Shown here: in pieces, positions 1 to 5,904 of the stretch
Position numbering within the stretch: position 1 is the first letter of the stretch
Layout: each line of letters starts with the position of its first letter
Source of the DNA: Zymomonas sp.
GTDB taxonomy: Bacteria; Pseudomonadota; Alphaproteobacteria; Sphingomonadales; Sphingomonadaceae
NCBI RefSeq assembly: GCF_020216885.1
Contig: NZ_JAIWON010000077.1
Coordinates: forward strand, 1-10,000
DNA: 10,000 nucleotides
Direction of reading: 5' to 3'
The notes under the pieces: generated by a model
Seen by the model: only the letters and a program-made list of their open reading frames with translations
The model's database searches: none
What the model was told of the DNA's origin: nothing
Made by a program: the position numbers and the translations under genes

Positions 1-2
1 CC

Positions 3-383
3 AATGTCCATATTTCTGGTGGCGCCGGAATCGGTGGTGTGCTTGAACCCTTGCAGGCAGGCCCTGTCATCATTGGCGATAATGCCTTTATCGGTGCGCG
101 TTCTGAAGTGGCTGAAGGCGTTACGGTTGGTGAAGGTGCCGTTCTGTCCATGGGTGTCTTTATCGGGGCGTCTACCCGTATTATTGATCGGGCAACCGGC
201 GAAATTCATATGGGTAAAGTGCCACCTTATGCCGTGGTTGTTCCGGGTAGCTTGCCCGGTAAGCCTTTGCCTGATGGTCGTCCGGGTCCTTCGCTTTATT
301 GTGCTGTCATTGTTAAAACAGCTGATGAACGTACCCGTTCAAAAACCAGCATCAATCAGCTTTTAAGAGAAGCCCAAAATTGA
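3..383 (+). CDS. dapD: DapD, tetrahydrodipicolinate N-succinyltransferase (3' part)
   Basis: This is the C-terminal portion (about 126 residues) of 2,3,4,5-tetrahydropyridine-2,6-dicarboxylate N-succinyltransferase; the 5' end lies left of the window. The enzyme transfers succinyl from succinyl-CoA in the cytoplasmic succinylase branch of diaminopimelate/lysine synthesis, so it feeds peptidoglycan. The visible reading frame opens with [18 protein letters not shown], the family signature. It continues with hexapeptide-type repeats of a left-handed beta-helix ([29 protein letters not shown]), then [25 protein letters not shown] and the SLYCAVIVK segment, and ends in the usual KTSINQLLR tail. 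It stops at TGA 381-383, with a strong hairpin terminator 20 nt later. The family call is secure. A methionine-initiated reading from position 39 would only be an internal start. Confidence 0.95.
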   Translation, partial: NVHISGGAGIGGVLEPLQAGPVIIGDNAFIGARSEVAEGVTVGEGAVLSMGVFIGASTRIIDRATGEIHMGKVPPYAVVVPGSLPGKPLPDGRPGPSLYCAVIVKTADERTRSKTSINQLLREAQN

Positions 384-402
384 TTATTTTATATTAAGTA
401 AT

Positions 403-437
403 AAAAAGCCGGTATTTATAAAATACCGGCTTTTTTT
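403..437. terminator. Bidirectional rho-independent terminator between dapD and gmk
   Basis: A perfect 15-bp inverted repeat (403-417 with 421-435) surrounds a 3-nt loop. The GC core is GCCGG/CCGGC, and the plus strand carries a run of seven T at 431-437. On the minus strand the same stem is followed by TTTTT from the left A-run. The two flanking genes converge on it (dapD ends at 383, gmk at 482), so one structure probably serves both. Confidence 0.93.
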
Positions 438-481
438 AATGAGAAAAAATGGCCTATTTCTCGCCTTGAAGTGAGATATCT

Positions 482-1132
482 CTAATCTTCGGGCGGTGCC
501 AATAATTTACGGGTAAAGCCAATAAGGCCAATTTGGCGGCGTCTTTTAATTCTTTCGACCGTCAAAATGTTTTTTACCTGTTTAACACATTCATCCATGT
601 CATCATTGATTAAAACATAATCATAGCCATCCCAATGGCTTATCTCGCTGGCGGCGCGAGCCATTCTTTTCTGGATGACTTCTTCTGAATCGGTTCCCCG
701 ACCTCTTAACCGGCGTTCCAGCTCTTCAAAGGAGGGGGGAAGAATATAAACACGTATCGTATCACCGCTGGCCTGCTGCCAGAGCTGTTGTGCGCCTTGC
801 CAGTCAATATCAAAGAGGACATCTTGGCCTTGATGAAGCATATCATCAACAGGCGCGCGGGGCGTACCATAGCGATTATCAAAAACATGCGCCCATTCCA
901 GAAGCTGGTTTTCGGCGACCATCTGTTTAAAAGTCGGGACATCGACGAAATGATAATCTACTCCGTCAACTTCCCCAGGTCGTTTAGGACGTGTTGTTAC
1001 AGAAACTGACAGATGAATTTCATCATCTTCGGCCAGTATTCTACGGGCGATAGTGGACTTACCTGCACCTGATGGTGAAGATATCACAAAAAGAAGTCCA
1101 CGGCGGGCTAGTCGAAAATTAGCTGAAGGCAT
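482..1132 (-). CDS. gmk: Guanylate kinase
   Basis: Cytoplasmic guanylate kinase phosphorylates GMP/dGMP to GDP/dGDP with ATP in purine nucleotide synthesis and salvage. From the ATG at 1132 the protein has 216 residues, close to the usual 205-220. The P-loop SSPSGAGKST lies near residue 20, with Lys25 as the phosphate-binding lysine. The GMP-binding region follows (SVTTRPKRPGEVDGVDYHFV), then the EWAHVFDNRYGTP and DIDWQGAQQL segments and the lid region RRLRGRGTDSEE. An in-frame TTG at 1153 would add seven residues. I prefer the ATG because AAAAGG sits 5 nt upstream of it, while nothing Shine-Dalgarno-like is well placed for the TTG. The gene is monocistronic, pointing toward dapD, and ends at the shared terminator. 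Confidence 0.95.
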   Translation of the reverse strand: MPSANFRLARRGLLFVISSPSGAGKSTIARRILAEDDEIHLSVSVTTRPKRPGEVDGVDYHFVDVPTFKQMVAENQLLEWAHVFDNRYGTPRAPVDDMLHQGQDVLFDIDWQGAQQLWQQASGDTIRVYILPPSFEELERRLRGRGTDSEEVIQKRMARAASEISHWDGYDYVLINDDMDECVKQVKNILTVERIKRRRQIGLIGFTRKLLAPPED

Positions 1133-1224
1133 GGGAACCTTTTGCCCAAGCAAGGATGAAGGTCAAGGGGCTAAGATAAGAATAATCCCGAAATAGAATA
1201 TAATAGAAAGCCGTTTAAAAGAAC

Positions 1225-1254
1225 AAAGGGCGCATTCTTTCGAATGCACCCTTT
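1225..1254 (-). terminator. Rho-independent terminator of the glycine-zipper gene
   Basis: On the minus strand a 13-bp stem (1254-1242 with 1237-1225) closes on a GAAA tetraloop and is followed by the T-rich tract TTTGTTCTTTT. One pair is G-U in the minus-strand RNA, but would be a C-A mismatch in plus-strand RNA. This asymmetry shows that the minus transcript is the one terminated. The structure lies 31 nt past the stop codon at 1286 and before gmk. Confidence 0.85.
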
Positions 1255-1285
1255 TTGAAAAACAGGTCTTGTCAGGACAACAGGC

Positions 1286-1729
1286 TTAACGGCAACGAAT
1301 TTTATTCCGATCAATATGACGTCCGATAAGAGCGCCGCCGCCCGCACCCAGAAGCGTACCAAGCGTTTTTGATCCACCTGGGGCGATCACATCACCCAGA
1401 ATACCGCCACCTAATGCGCCGATAATCGTGCCGGTCGTGCCGTCAGAACGATGGCAATAATATCGACCATCATTGCCCCGATAGATACGATCATTAGGGC
1501 CTATCCGGCCATCGCGATATCCACCTCGACGTCCACCGCCGCGATAATAACCATCGTTACGGCCACCATCGCGGTAACCGCCACGATCGCCTCTGTCCCA
1601 ATTGCCCCCACGACCATCGTCGCGATCACCATAATAATTAGGCGGGGGTGATCCACCCGGAGGCTGTGCTTGCACTGCGGCAATAGGAGCCATCAACATA
1701 AATGCCAGAGCAAACGATAACCGTTTCAC
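1286..1729 (-). CDS. Secreted glycine-zipper protein with Gly/Arg/Asp/Tyr-rich linker
   Basis: The predicted protein has 147 residues and is exported. Residues 1-21 form a Sec signal peptide (basic KR, hydrophobic core, likely cleavage after VQA). Residues 33-75 are a low-complexity stretch rich in Gly, Arg, Asp and Tyr. Residues 84-100 carry YRGNDGRYYCHRSDGTTG, and residues 101-137 form a glycine-zipper hairpin of the Rick_17kDa_Anti/2TM type (GALGGGILGDVIAPGG, GTLLGAGGGALIG). Two cysteines (92 and 146) could form a disulfide. I chose the GTG at 1729 because AGAGGAC precedes it by about 8 nt; an ATG at 1762 would put a charged 11-residue extension ahead of the signal peptide. Sphingomonads commonly encode such proteins, which are thought to associate with the envelope or outer membrane. 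No precise function is known. The gene is monocistronic with its own terminator. Confidence 0.82.
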   Translation of the reverse strand: MKRLSFALAFMLMAPIAAVQAQPPGGSPPPNYYGDRDDGRGGNWDRGDRGGYRDGGRNDGYYRGGGRRGGYRDGRIGPNDRIYRGNDGRYYCHRSDGTTGTIIGALGGGILGDVIAPGGSKTLGTLLGAGGGALIGRHIDRNKIRCR

Positions 1730-1743
1730 TGTTTTGTCCTCTC

Positions 1744-1757
1744 GCTTGAAATCAAGC
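1744..1757. repeat. Short inverted repeat in the leader of the glycine-zipper gene
   Basis: GCTTGA and TCAAGC flank a 2-bp centre, immediately upstream of the ribosome-binding site of the minus-strand gene starting at 1729. It could be an operator half-site pair or simply chance; only its position supports a regulatory role. Confidence 0.3.
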
Positions 1758-1834
1758 ATCACAATAAAATGATGTGTTGTTAGCCTGTTTCTATCAATTA
1801 GAATATGAGCGTAGCATTAAGAATTTAAACAGCT

Positions 1835-1857
1835 AATTGAAATCTTTGTTTCCAATT
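1835..1857 (-). terminator. Possible weak terminator after the MAPEG gene
   Basis: An AT-rich stem of 8 pairs (1857-1850 with 1842-1835) directly follows the stop codon at 1858. One pair is G-U on the minus strand and a mismatch on the plus strand. There is no clean T-run, only GTTTAAATT, so termination here is a guess. Confidence 0.3.
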
Positions 1858-2256
1858 TTAACAAAAAATCAGCAGGATTTGTCCCAACAAGCCGATAATG
1901 CCAATCGCCCATACGATGCTGCGTAAATAAGGCACGCCAAAAGCATAAAGCGGTAAATATATCAGGCGGGAGGCAACATATAATTCGGCGCTTAATTCAC
2001 TATAATAGCCGTTATGCCCCAAATAGAGATTGGCTAATAAGGCCGCTATAAACAATGGGAGCGTTTCAAATAGATTCGCTTGCGCCCGACCTAAGCGACC
2101 CGCCATAGGAGAAAGAGGCGGAAGTGTTTCATCTCTAGCACCCGTATTCCATTTTATGCCATATTGTCGCGTCTTGAAATGTGCAGTTAGAAAAATTTGC
2201 AACAAAGCCAGCAATAACAGGATACCAAGAAGATAAAATTCGGGCGGCTTGGTCAT
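1858..2256 (-). CDS. MAPEG-family integral membrane protein
   Basis: This 132-residue protein has four predicted membrane helices (about 6-26, 65-80, 88-106 and 112-131). The hallmark is GRAQANLFETLPLF at 56-69, the MAPEG core motif in which Arg and Asn/Glu line the glutathione site of eukaryotic members, followed by YLPLYAFGVPYLRS. MAPEG proteins (microsomal glutathione transferase and eicosanoid synthase relatives) form trimers in the membrane. The short bacterial branch is mostly uncharacterised, so no substrate can be assigned. ATG 2256 is preceded by AAAGGGA at 6 nt. The gene diverges from the small membrane protein at 2413, and its length is typical of bacterial MAPEG proteins (about 130). 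Confidence 0.88.
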   Translation of the reverse strand: MTKPPEFYLLGILLLLALLQIFLTAHFKTRQYGIKWNTGARDETLPPLSPMAGRLGRAQANLFETLPLFIAALLANLYLGHNGYYSELSAELYVASRLIYLPLYAFGVPYLRSIVWAIGIIGLLGQILLIFC

Positions 2257-2311
2257 AAAAAATCCCTTTATATTGTCGCGGTTAATTGTCTTTTGCTATG
2301 GTGTCAGAAAT

Positions 2312-2367
2312 TCTATTCAGAATAGAGTATCTTAAAAACCCATAATCTCGCCATAACCGATGGTTAT
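2312..2367. promoter_or_regulatory. Divergent intergenic region with two small dyads
   Basis: The 156-nt gap between the divergent starts at 2256 (minus) and 2413 (plus) contains two perfect dyads. One is TCTATTC-A-GAATAGA (2312-2326); the other is ATAACC-GAT-GGTTAT (2353-2367). Both are 15 bp long, and their centres are 41 bp apart. They could be operators for one or both genes. I do not recognise either as the site of a known regulator. Confidence 0.35.
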
Positions 2368-2412
2368 CCTCAGCGACCTTAACATGAATATAGACAGGAT
2401 TAGATTAGAGTC

Positions 2413-2634
2413 ATGGCCAATATCATTTCGGTAATCATTGGTTTTCTGTCCCTTATTTCGGTGGCGGTTGCTTTTCTACCTTTCGTGGGATGGCTGAACT
2501 GGATTATCATTCCGTTGCCAGTCATTGGTTTAGCTATTGGGTGCTTATCCCGAGAAATGAGTGGTCGTCGTATCAATATATTGGCTATTTTATTGGGCTT
2601 TTTCCGTCTTATTATCGGCGGCGGCATTTTCTAA
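2413..2634 (+). CDS. Small three-helix membrane protein, unknown function
   Basis: This 73-residue, almost wholly hydrophobic protein has three predicted membrane segments (about 5-23, 27-45, 53-72). They are separated by the WLNW turn and a positively charged loop, SREMSGRRIN. By the positive-inside rule the loop at 46-54 is probably cytoplasmic. The regular hydrophobic periodicity, the glycine-rich end (IIGGGIF) and a start with AGAG about 5 nt upstream support a real gene rather than a chance frame. I recall similar short proteins in sphingomonads but no assigned function. It stands alone: MAPEG diverges upstream, and the next gene begins about 140 nt downstream. Confidence 0.72.
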   Translation: MANIISVIIGFLSLISVAVAFLPFVGWLNWIIIPLPVIGLAIGCLSREMSGRRINILAILLGFFRLIIGGGIF

Positions 2635-2683
2635 AGCCTGTTTCTTACCCTATTCGATCAATGGTAGAAATATATCCCGCTTG

Positions 2684-2709
2684 AGAAGGCGGAAGGAAAT
2701 GCCTTTTTC
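2684..2709 (+). terminator. Possible weak terminator after the small membrane protein
   Basis: AGAAGGC (2684-2690) can pair with GCCTTTT (2701-2707) through seven pairs including one G-U, with a 10-nt loop. The T-run overlaps the 3' arm. It is in the right place to separate the gene ending at 2634 from the rluC cluster, but is weaker than the other terminators here. Confidence 0.35.
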
Positions 2710-2772
2710 TGGCTAATTTCTGCCAATCATTCTATAAATCCCGTCATTTCAGATTGTCTTTCAAGGATATCT

Positions 2773-2892
2773 ATGCCTTTCCCTTTTGAAACCGAAATAG
2801 CCGATCATCGGTATCGGATGTTGCTGTTTCGGAATTTGTCTTCCGATATTTTATTCTGTTTGCCTGTTATTGTGGGAGGGGAAGGTCGATGA
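2773..2892 (+). CDS. Putative 39-residue leader or small protein coupled to the pseudouridine synthase
   Basis: A 39-codon ORF runs from ATG 2773 to TGA 2890-2892. It has a textbook ribosome-binding site (AAGGA, 5 nt before the ATG), and its stop overlaps the next gene's start as ATGA. The product begins MPFPFETEIADHRYRMLLF and ends LPVIVGGEGR. It has no signal peptide, one weakly hydrophobic stretch and no recognised domain. The last codons (GGA GGG GAA GGT) double as the downstream Shine-Dalgarno, so a ribosome translating this frame would terminate on the rluC start. That suggests a leader for translational coupling. Alternatively, it may be an accidental open frame in the 5' leader. Confidence 0.5.
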   Translation: MPFPFETEIADHRYRMLLFRNLSSDILFCLPVIVGGEGR

Positions 2893-4013
2893 GCGATAAT
2901 GTCCGTAACTTTGTGGTTGATGATGACGATGATGGTATCCGCCTTGACCGCTGGTTTCAGCGCCATTTGCCCGATACTGGTTTCGCGAGAATAGCGCGCT
3001 GGACAAGAACCGGACAGATTCGTCTTGATGGTCGTCGTGCTACCCCCGGATCGAGAGTTATGGCGGGTCAATCCATTCGCGTCCCACCAGCTGAACCCAA
3101 TTTGCAGGATACTCGTCCGGCCAAGCCTTCCAGACCTGAATTGACGGAAGCTGAAATCGAATTTGCCCAGTCTTTGGTTATTCATCGCGATAAAGCTGCA
3201 ATCGTGGTCAATAAACCCGCCGGTCTGGCGACCCAAGGTGGCACAAAAACCCATTACCATCTTGATGGTCTGTTGGATGCTTTGCAGTTTGAAGCTCCGT
3301 CTCGACCCAAATTAGTCCATCGTTTGGACAAGGACACGTCCGGCGTTTTGCTGTTGGCTCGTTCCGCCAATAATGCCGGTTATTTTTCCAAAGCCTTTTC
3401 GGGGCGGACGGCGCATAAAGTCTATTGGGCATTGGTTGTCGGTGTGCCTTCGATTACCGAAGGCTTGATTGATTTGCCTTTGGCACGTCAGCCAGGAAGC
3501 GGCGGCGAAAAAATGCATGTCGATGAAGAAAATGGTGCGACGGCGAAAACCCTTTATCGCGTGATCGAACGGGCAGGGAATGCGGCCTGCTGGTTAGAGT
3601 TGCAGCCTTTGACAGGCCGCACCCATCAGTTGCGCGCCCATCTTTCGGCTATTGGCTTTCCTATTGTTGGTGATGGTAAATATGGCGGGAAAGAAGCCTT
3701 CTTGACCGGAGGTGTCAGCCGTAAAATGCATCTTCATGCCAGAAGATTGGTTATCCCGCATCCTGATGGTTCCAATTTGGATGTCCATGCCGATTTGCCG
3801 GAGCATTTTCTCGAAAGTATGAGCTTGCTCGGCTTCGATTTAGAAAATGGCTATGATCGACCGCTTGGTGGCGAAAAGATTATTGATAAAGAAGCCGAAA
3901 AAATTGCCGAAGGGCGCCGCGCCCGTGATCGTCGTCGCGCCAGAAAAGGCGAAAGACGGAACCGTTCTTCTCAGAAACCTTCTTCTCCAAGAGGACGCGA
4001 TCGGAAACGGTGA
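2889..4013 (+). CDS. RluC/RluD-family 23S rRNA pseudouridine synthase
   Basis: This 374-residue RluA-superfamily enzyme isomerises uridine to pseudouridine in rRNA. An N-terminal S4 RNA-binding domain spans about residues 18-66 (GIRLDRWFQRH, TGQIRLDGRR). The catalytic domain follows: VVNKPAGLATQGG (107-118), then HRLDKDTSG (144-152) with the catalytic Asp147, and LTGRTHQLRAH (241-251) with GFPIVGDGKYGG. The basic tail (342-374, rich in Arg, Lys and Ser) goes beyond the usual length of about 320 and is probably an extra RNA-binding extension. The start has a very strong Shine-Dalgarno (GGAGGGGAAGG). The order S4 plus catalytic domain fits RluC (U955/2504/2580) best in proteobacteria, but RluD-type specificity cannot be excluded. 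It heads a cluster with ATP12 and a HAD phosphatase, a neighbourhood I recall in other alphaproteobacteria. Confidence 0.93.
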   Translation: MSDNVRNFVVDDDDDGIRLDRWFQRHLPDTGFARIARWTRTGQIRLDGRRATPGSRVMAGQSIRVPPAEPNLQDTRPAKPSRPELTEAEIEFAQSLVIHRDKAAIVVNKPAGLATQGGTKTHYHLDGLLDALQFEAPSRPKLVHRLDKDTSGVLLLARSANNAGYFSKAFSGRTAHKVYWALVVGVPSITEGLIDLPLARQPGSGGEKMHVDEENGATAKTLYRVIERAGNAACWLELQPLTGRTHQLRAHLSAIGFPIVGDGKYGGKEAFLTGGVSRKMHLHARRLVIPHPDGSNLDVHADLPEHFLESMSLLGFDLENGYDRPLGGEKIIDKEAEKIAEGRRARDRRRARKGERRNRSSQKPSSPRGRDRKR

Positions 4014-4052
4014 TTTTTCGTGCTTTTTCTGGTCTTAGTTTGTCATTTTGCT

Positions 4053-4074
4053 TATGCTGCTAAGCCGCAGCATA
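4053..4074 (+). repeat. Intergenic inverted repeat, no T-tract
   Basis: TATGCTGC and GCAGCATA form a perfect 8-bp stem with a 6-nt loop, extendable by one G-U pair. It lies 40 nt past the stop of the pseudouridine synthase. No T-run follows on the plus strand, so it is not a canonical terminator; it may be an mRNA-stabilising or processing hairpin between cistrons. Confidence 0.5.
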
Positions 4075-4122
4075 GCATTGCGTCATCCATCCTACCGGCA
4101 ATAGCAAAAGAAGTGTGGTAGT

Positions 4123-4413
4123 GTGATTCCTAAAAATGCCTACAATCGGATTGCCAAGCAATTGGATCAAGCCGGAGAAAATAGCCGACAATGGGAAGAA
4201 AGTTCTTTCGATATTGTAAAGGCTAGCCGACGGCGGATGTTTATTATGTCTGCCTGTCGGGTTGTGGGTGCGTTATTGCTGACTTTTGCTATTTTGCTCT
4301 TACAGATGCCTCGTTTCTTTCCGTGGGATCCGCGGTGGCTGGATGCTATGGTCGTTATCAGTTTTATTATTATGCTGATCCCTCAAATTTTGATCAGATG
4401 GCAAAAGCCATAA
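4123..4413 (+). CDS. Small two-helix membrane protein, unknown function
   Basis: The predicted protein has 96 residues. Its N-terminal 38 residues are polar, probably helical and cytoplasmic (NRIAKQLDQAGENSRQWEES), ending in a basic cluster, SRRR. Two membrane helices follow (about 41-60 and 73-92), joined by a short loop with Trp and Pro (PRFFPWDPRW), then a short WQKP end. The arrangement implies both termini in the cytoplasm. The start is GTG with AAAAGAAG about 9 nt upstream; no in-frame ATG occurs before Met39. It sits 109 nt after the pseudouridine synthase and only 26 nt before the ATP12 chaperone, so co-transcription with the chaperone is likely. I do not recognise the family. A role near membrane-bound F-ATPase would be speculation from position alone. 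Confidence 0.7.
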   Translation: MIPKNAYNRIAKQLDQAGENSRQWEESSFDIVKASRRRMFIMSACRVVGALLLTFAILLLQMPRFFPWDPRWLDAMVVISFIIMLIPQILIRWQKP

Positions 4414-4439
4414 ATTGAAAAGAGACAAGTTTTTCTGCC

Positions 4440-5144
4440 ATGAAAAGAAAACGTTTTTATAAAAAAGCTACTGTCGATAAAGCTGAAATAGGCTTTGCTG
4501 TAAAATTGGACGATCATCAGATCATGACTCCGGCAAGACATCCTTTAATTTTGCCGACTCGCGCTTTGGCAGAGGCTGTCGCCGAAGAATGGAACAATCA
4601 ACCGAAAGAAATTGATCCCGCTTCGATGCCGATAACCGGCTATGCCAATGCTGCTGTTGATCTGGTGCCTGATCGCTATGATGATTTTGTTGCTGGTATT
4701 CGCCAATTTGCTGAAAGCGATGTGACTTGTTACCGTGCCGATAGCCCTCAGGCCTTGGTTGATCGAGAAATCGAATTATGGGAACCTTTGTTGGAATGGG
4801 CGGAAAAACGCTTTGATATCCATTTCCATCGGGTTGTTGGTATTATCCATAAAAAGCAGCCTGAAGTGACTTTGCAGCGGATTGGGGCGGCTGTTTCTGA
4901 TTTTAATCATTTTGAAATCGTCGCTTTGACACAACTAGCAACTATTTCAGGCTCTTTGGTTATTCCACTTGCTATACTGGCAGATGAAATTACACCTGAG
5001 AAAGCTTTTGATGCCGCCCATATCGACGAAATATGGCAGGCGGAACAATGGGGGCAGGATGAAGTTGCGGCCAACGCCCTTAAACGTCGTCGTCGTGACT
5101 TTTTAGCTGCTGCCCGTTTTTTCAGCCTGATAAATACAAACTAA
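4440..5144 (+). CDS. ATP12-family F1-ATPase assembly chaperone
   Basis: This 234-residue protein of the ATP12 family is homologous to the mitochondrial chaperone that binds free F1 alpha subunits before the alpha3-beta3 hexamer forms; it is found in alphaproteobacteria and mitochondria. Family landmarks are visible in order: the RFYK start (5-8), ALAEAVAEEWNNQ (43-54), MPITGYANAAVD (63-74), CYRADSP (97-103), LWEPLLEW (113-120), GSLVIPLA (171-178) and the C-terminal acidic/aromatic DEIWQAEQWGQDEVA (196-210). Length is normal and there is no targeting peptide, as expected for a cytoplasmic bacterial member. No strong Shine-Dalgarno lies near ATG 4440; AAAAGAGA is about 20 nt away, so coupling to the upstream gene may help initiation. 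The role in F-ATP synthase assembly is inferred from the mitochondrial homologue. Confidence 0.92.
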   Translation: MKRKRFYKKATVDKAEIGFAVKLDDHQIMTPARHPLILPTRALAEAVAEEWNNQPKEIDPASMPITGYANAAVDLVPDRYDDFVAGIRQFAESDVTCYRADSPQALVDREIELWEPLLEWAEKRFDIHFHRVVGIIHKKQPEVTLQRIGAAVSDFNHFEIVALTQLATISGSLVIPLAILADEITPEKAFDAAHIDEIWQAEQWGQDEVAANALKRRRRDFLAAARFFSLINTN

Positions 5145-5172
5145 CGGTCAAAGAACCGGATATTAAGGAAGG

Positions 5173-5817
5173 ATGTCTGAAATGACAGGGCAGAAATCAT
5201 GGGCTTTTTTAGCTCAAAATGATTTAGGAGAAGGGGGCGCTCCCTTAGCTTTAATTTTTGATTGTGATGGCACATTACTCAATAGTTTGCCGGTATATGA
5301 ACGGGCTTGGGTCGCTATCTGGGGTGAACTGGGCTATTCAATGGAACATAACTGGTATCAACCAAGATCCGGTTTTTCCGAAGACAATCTGATCACTGCT
5401 TTTGAAGAAAAAGTCGGTCAGAAATTCGACCATAAAGCGATATCTGACAAGATGAAGACCTATTATCTTGCCAATATACAGCATGTTGTCGAAATTACGC
5501 CTGTCGCTGATATTGCCCGCAATGCCTATGGAAAATTTCCGATGGCGGTCGCCTCTTGTGCGCCCCGCACTTTGTTGCTGGAAGGTTTGAAGATAACAGG
5601 CTTGTTTGACCTGTTTGATACTATTCTTTCTGTCGATGATATCGGCGTTCCAAAGCCTGCCCCTGATATTTTCTTGAAGGCGGCTGAAAGATTAGGTGTT
5701 GATGCCGAGCATTGTCTGGTTTTTGAAGATAGTGTGACCGGATTTGAAGCCGCAGAGCGCGCCCATATGCCAGTTATCGATGTGAACCCTTTAATCGCTA
5801 CGAATCAAAAAGATTAA
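5173..5817 (+). CDS. HAD-IA phosphatase, beta-phosphoglucomutase/YqaB-like
   Basis: This 214-residue cytoplasmic hydrolase has the full set of HAD motifs. Motif I is DCDGTLLNS (nucleophile Asp30, acid/base Asp32). Motif II is VASCAP with Ser128, motif III is Lys161 in VPKPAPD, and motif IV is FEDSVTG (Glu185, Asp186). The helical cap lies between motifs I and II (about 38-105), which defines subfamily IA. The GVPKPAPDIFLKAAERLG and VFEDSVTGFEAA patterns resemble beta-phosphoglucomutase, YqaB and other sugar-phosphate phosphatases, but the substrate cannot be read from sequence. AAGGAAGG abuts ATG 5173; the second ATG at 5182 has better spacing (about 9 nt) and may be the true start. The gene follows the ATP12 chaperone by 28 nt and closes the cluster before a strong terminator. 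Confidence 0.9.
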   Translation: MSEMTGQKSWAFLAQNDLGEGGAPLALIFDCDGTLLNSLPVYERAWVAIWGELGYSMEHNWYQPRSGFSEDNLITAFEEKVGQKFDHKAISDKMKTYYLANIQHVVEITPVADIARNAYGKFPMAVASCAPRTLLLEGLKITGLFDLFDTILSVDDIGVPKPAPDIFLKAAERLGVDAEHCLVFEDSVTGFEAAERAHMPVIDVNPLIATNQKD

Positions 5818-5845
5818 AACGCGTTATTGCGTCTTTTCCTAAAAT

Positions 5846-5880
5846 AGAAAAAGGCCATGAGATTCATGGCCTTTTTCTTT
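5846..5880. terminator. Bidirectional rho-independent terminator between the HAD gene and nrdB
   Basis: A perfect 15-bp stem (5846-5860 with 5864-5878) has a 3-nt GAT loop, the GC core GGCC flanked by ATGA/TCAT, and TTTTTCTTT on the plus strand. The left arm's AAAAA provides Ts on the minus strand. It lies 28 nt past the HAD stop and 27 nt past the nrdB stop, so it can end both convergent transcripts. Confidence 0.92.
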
Positions 5881-5904
5881 GCTGTAAATTTTGTTCAGCT
5901 CATT

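Noticed and set aside
4..366. Alternative plus-strand frame across the left edge
   Set aside because: The adjacent frame encodes the unmistakable DapD C-terminus, so this one is a shadow.
1171..1377. Minus-strand frame of 68 residues overlapping the end of the glycine-zipper gene
   Set aside because: It reads through the terminator hairpin at 1225-1254 and overlaps the conserved C-terminus in another frame.
1451..1651. Plus-strand frame of 66 residues rich in Ile/Thr/Ala
   Set aside because: It is antisense to the Gly/Arg/Asp tract of the glycine-zipper gene. Its monotonous composition mirrors that repeat, and it has no ribosome-binding site.
2805..3260. Minus-strand frame of 151 residues opposite the rluC-type gene
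   Set aside because: It overlaps the well-supported S4 and catalytic domains on the other strand, has no recognisable motif, and its composition is that of a shadow frame.
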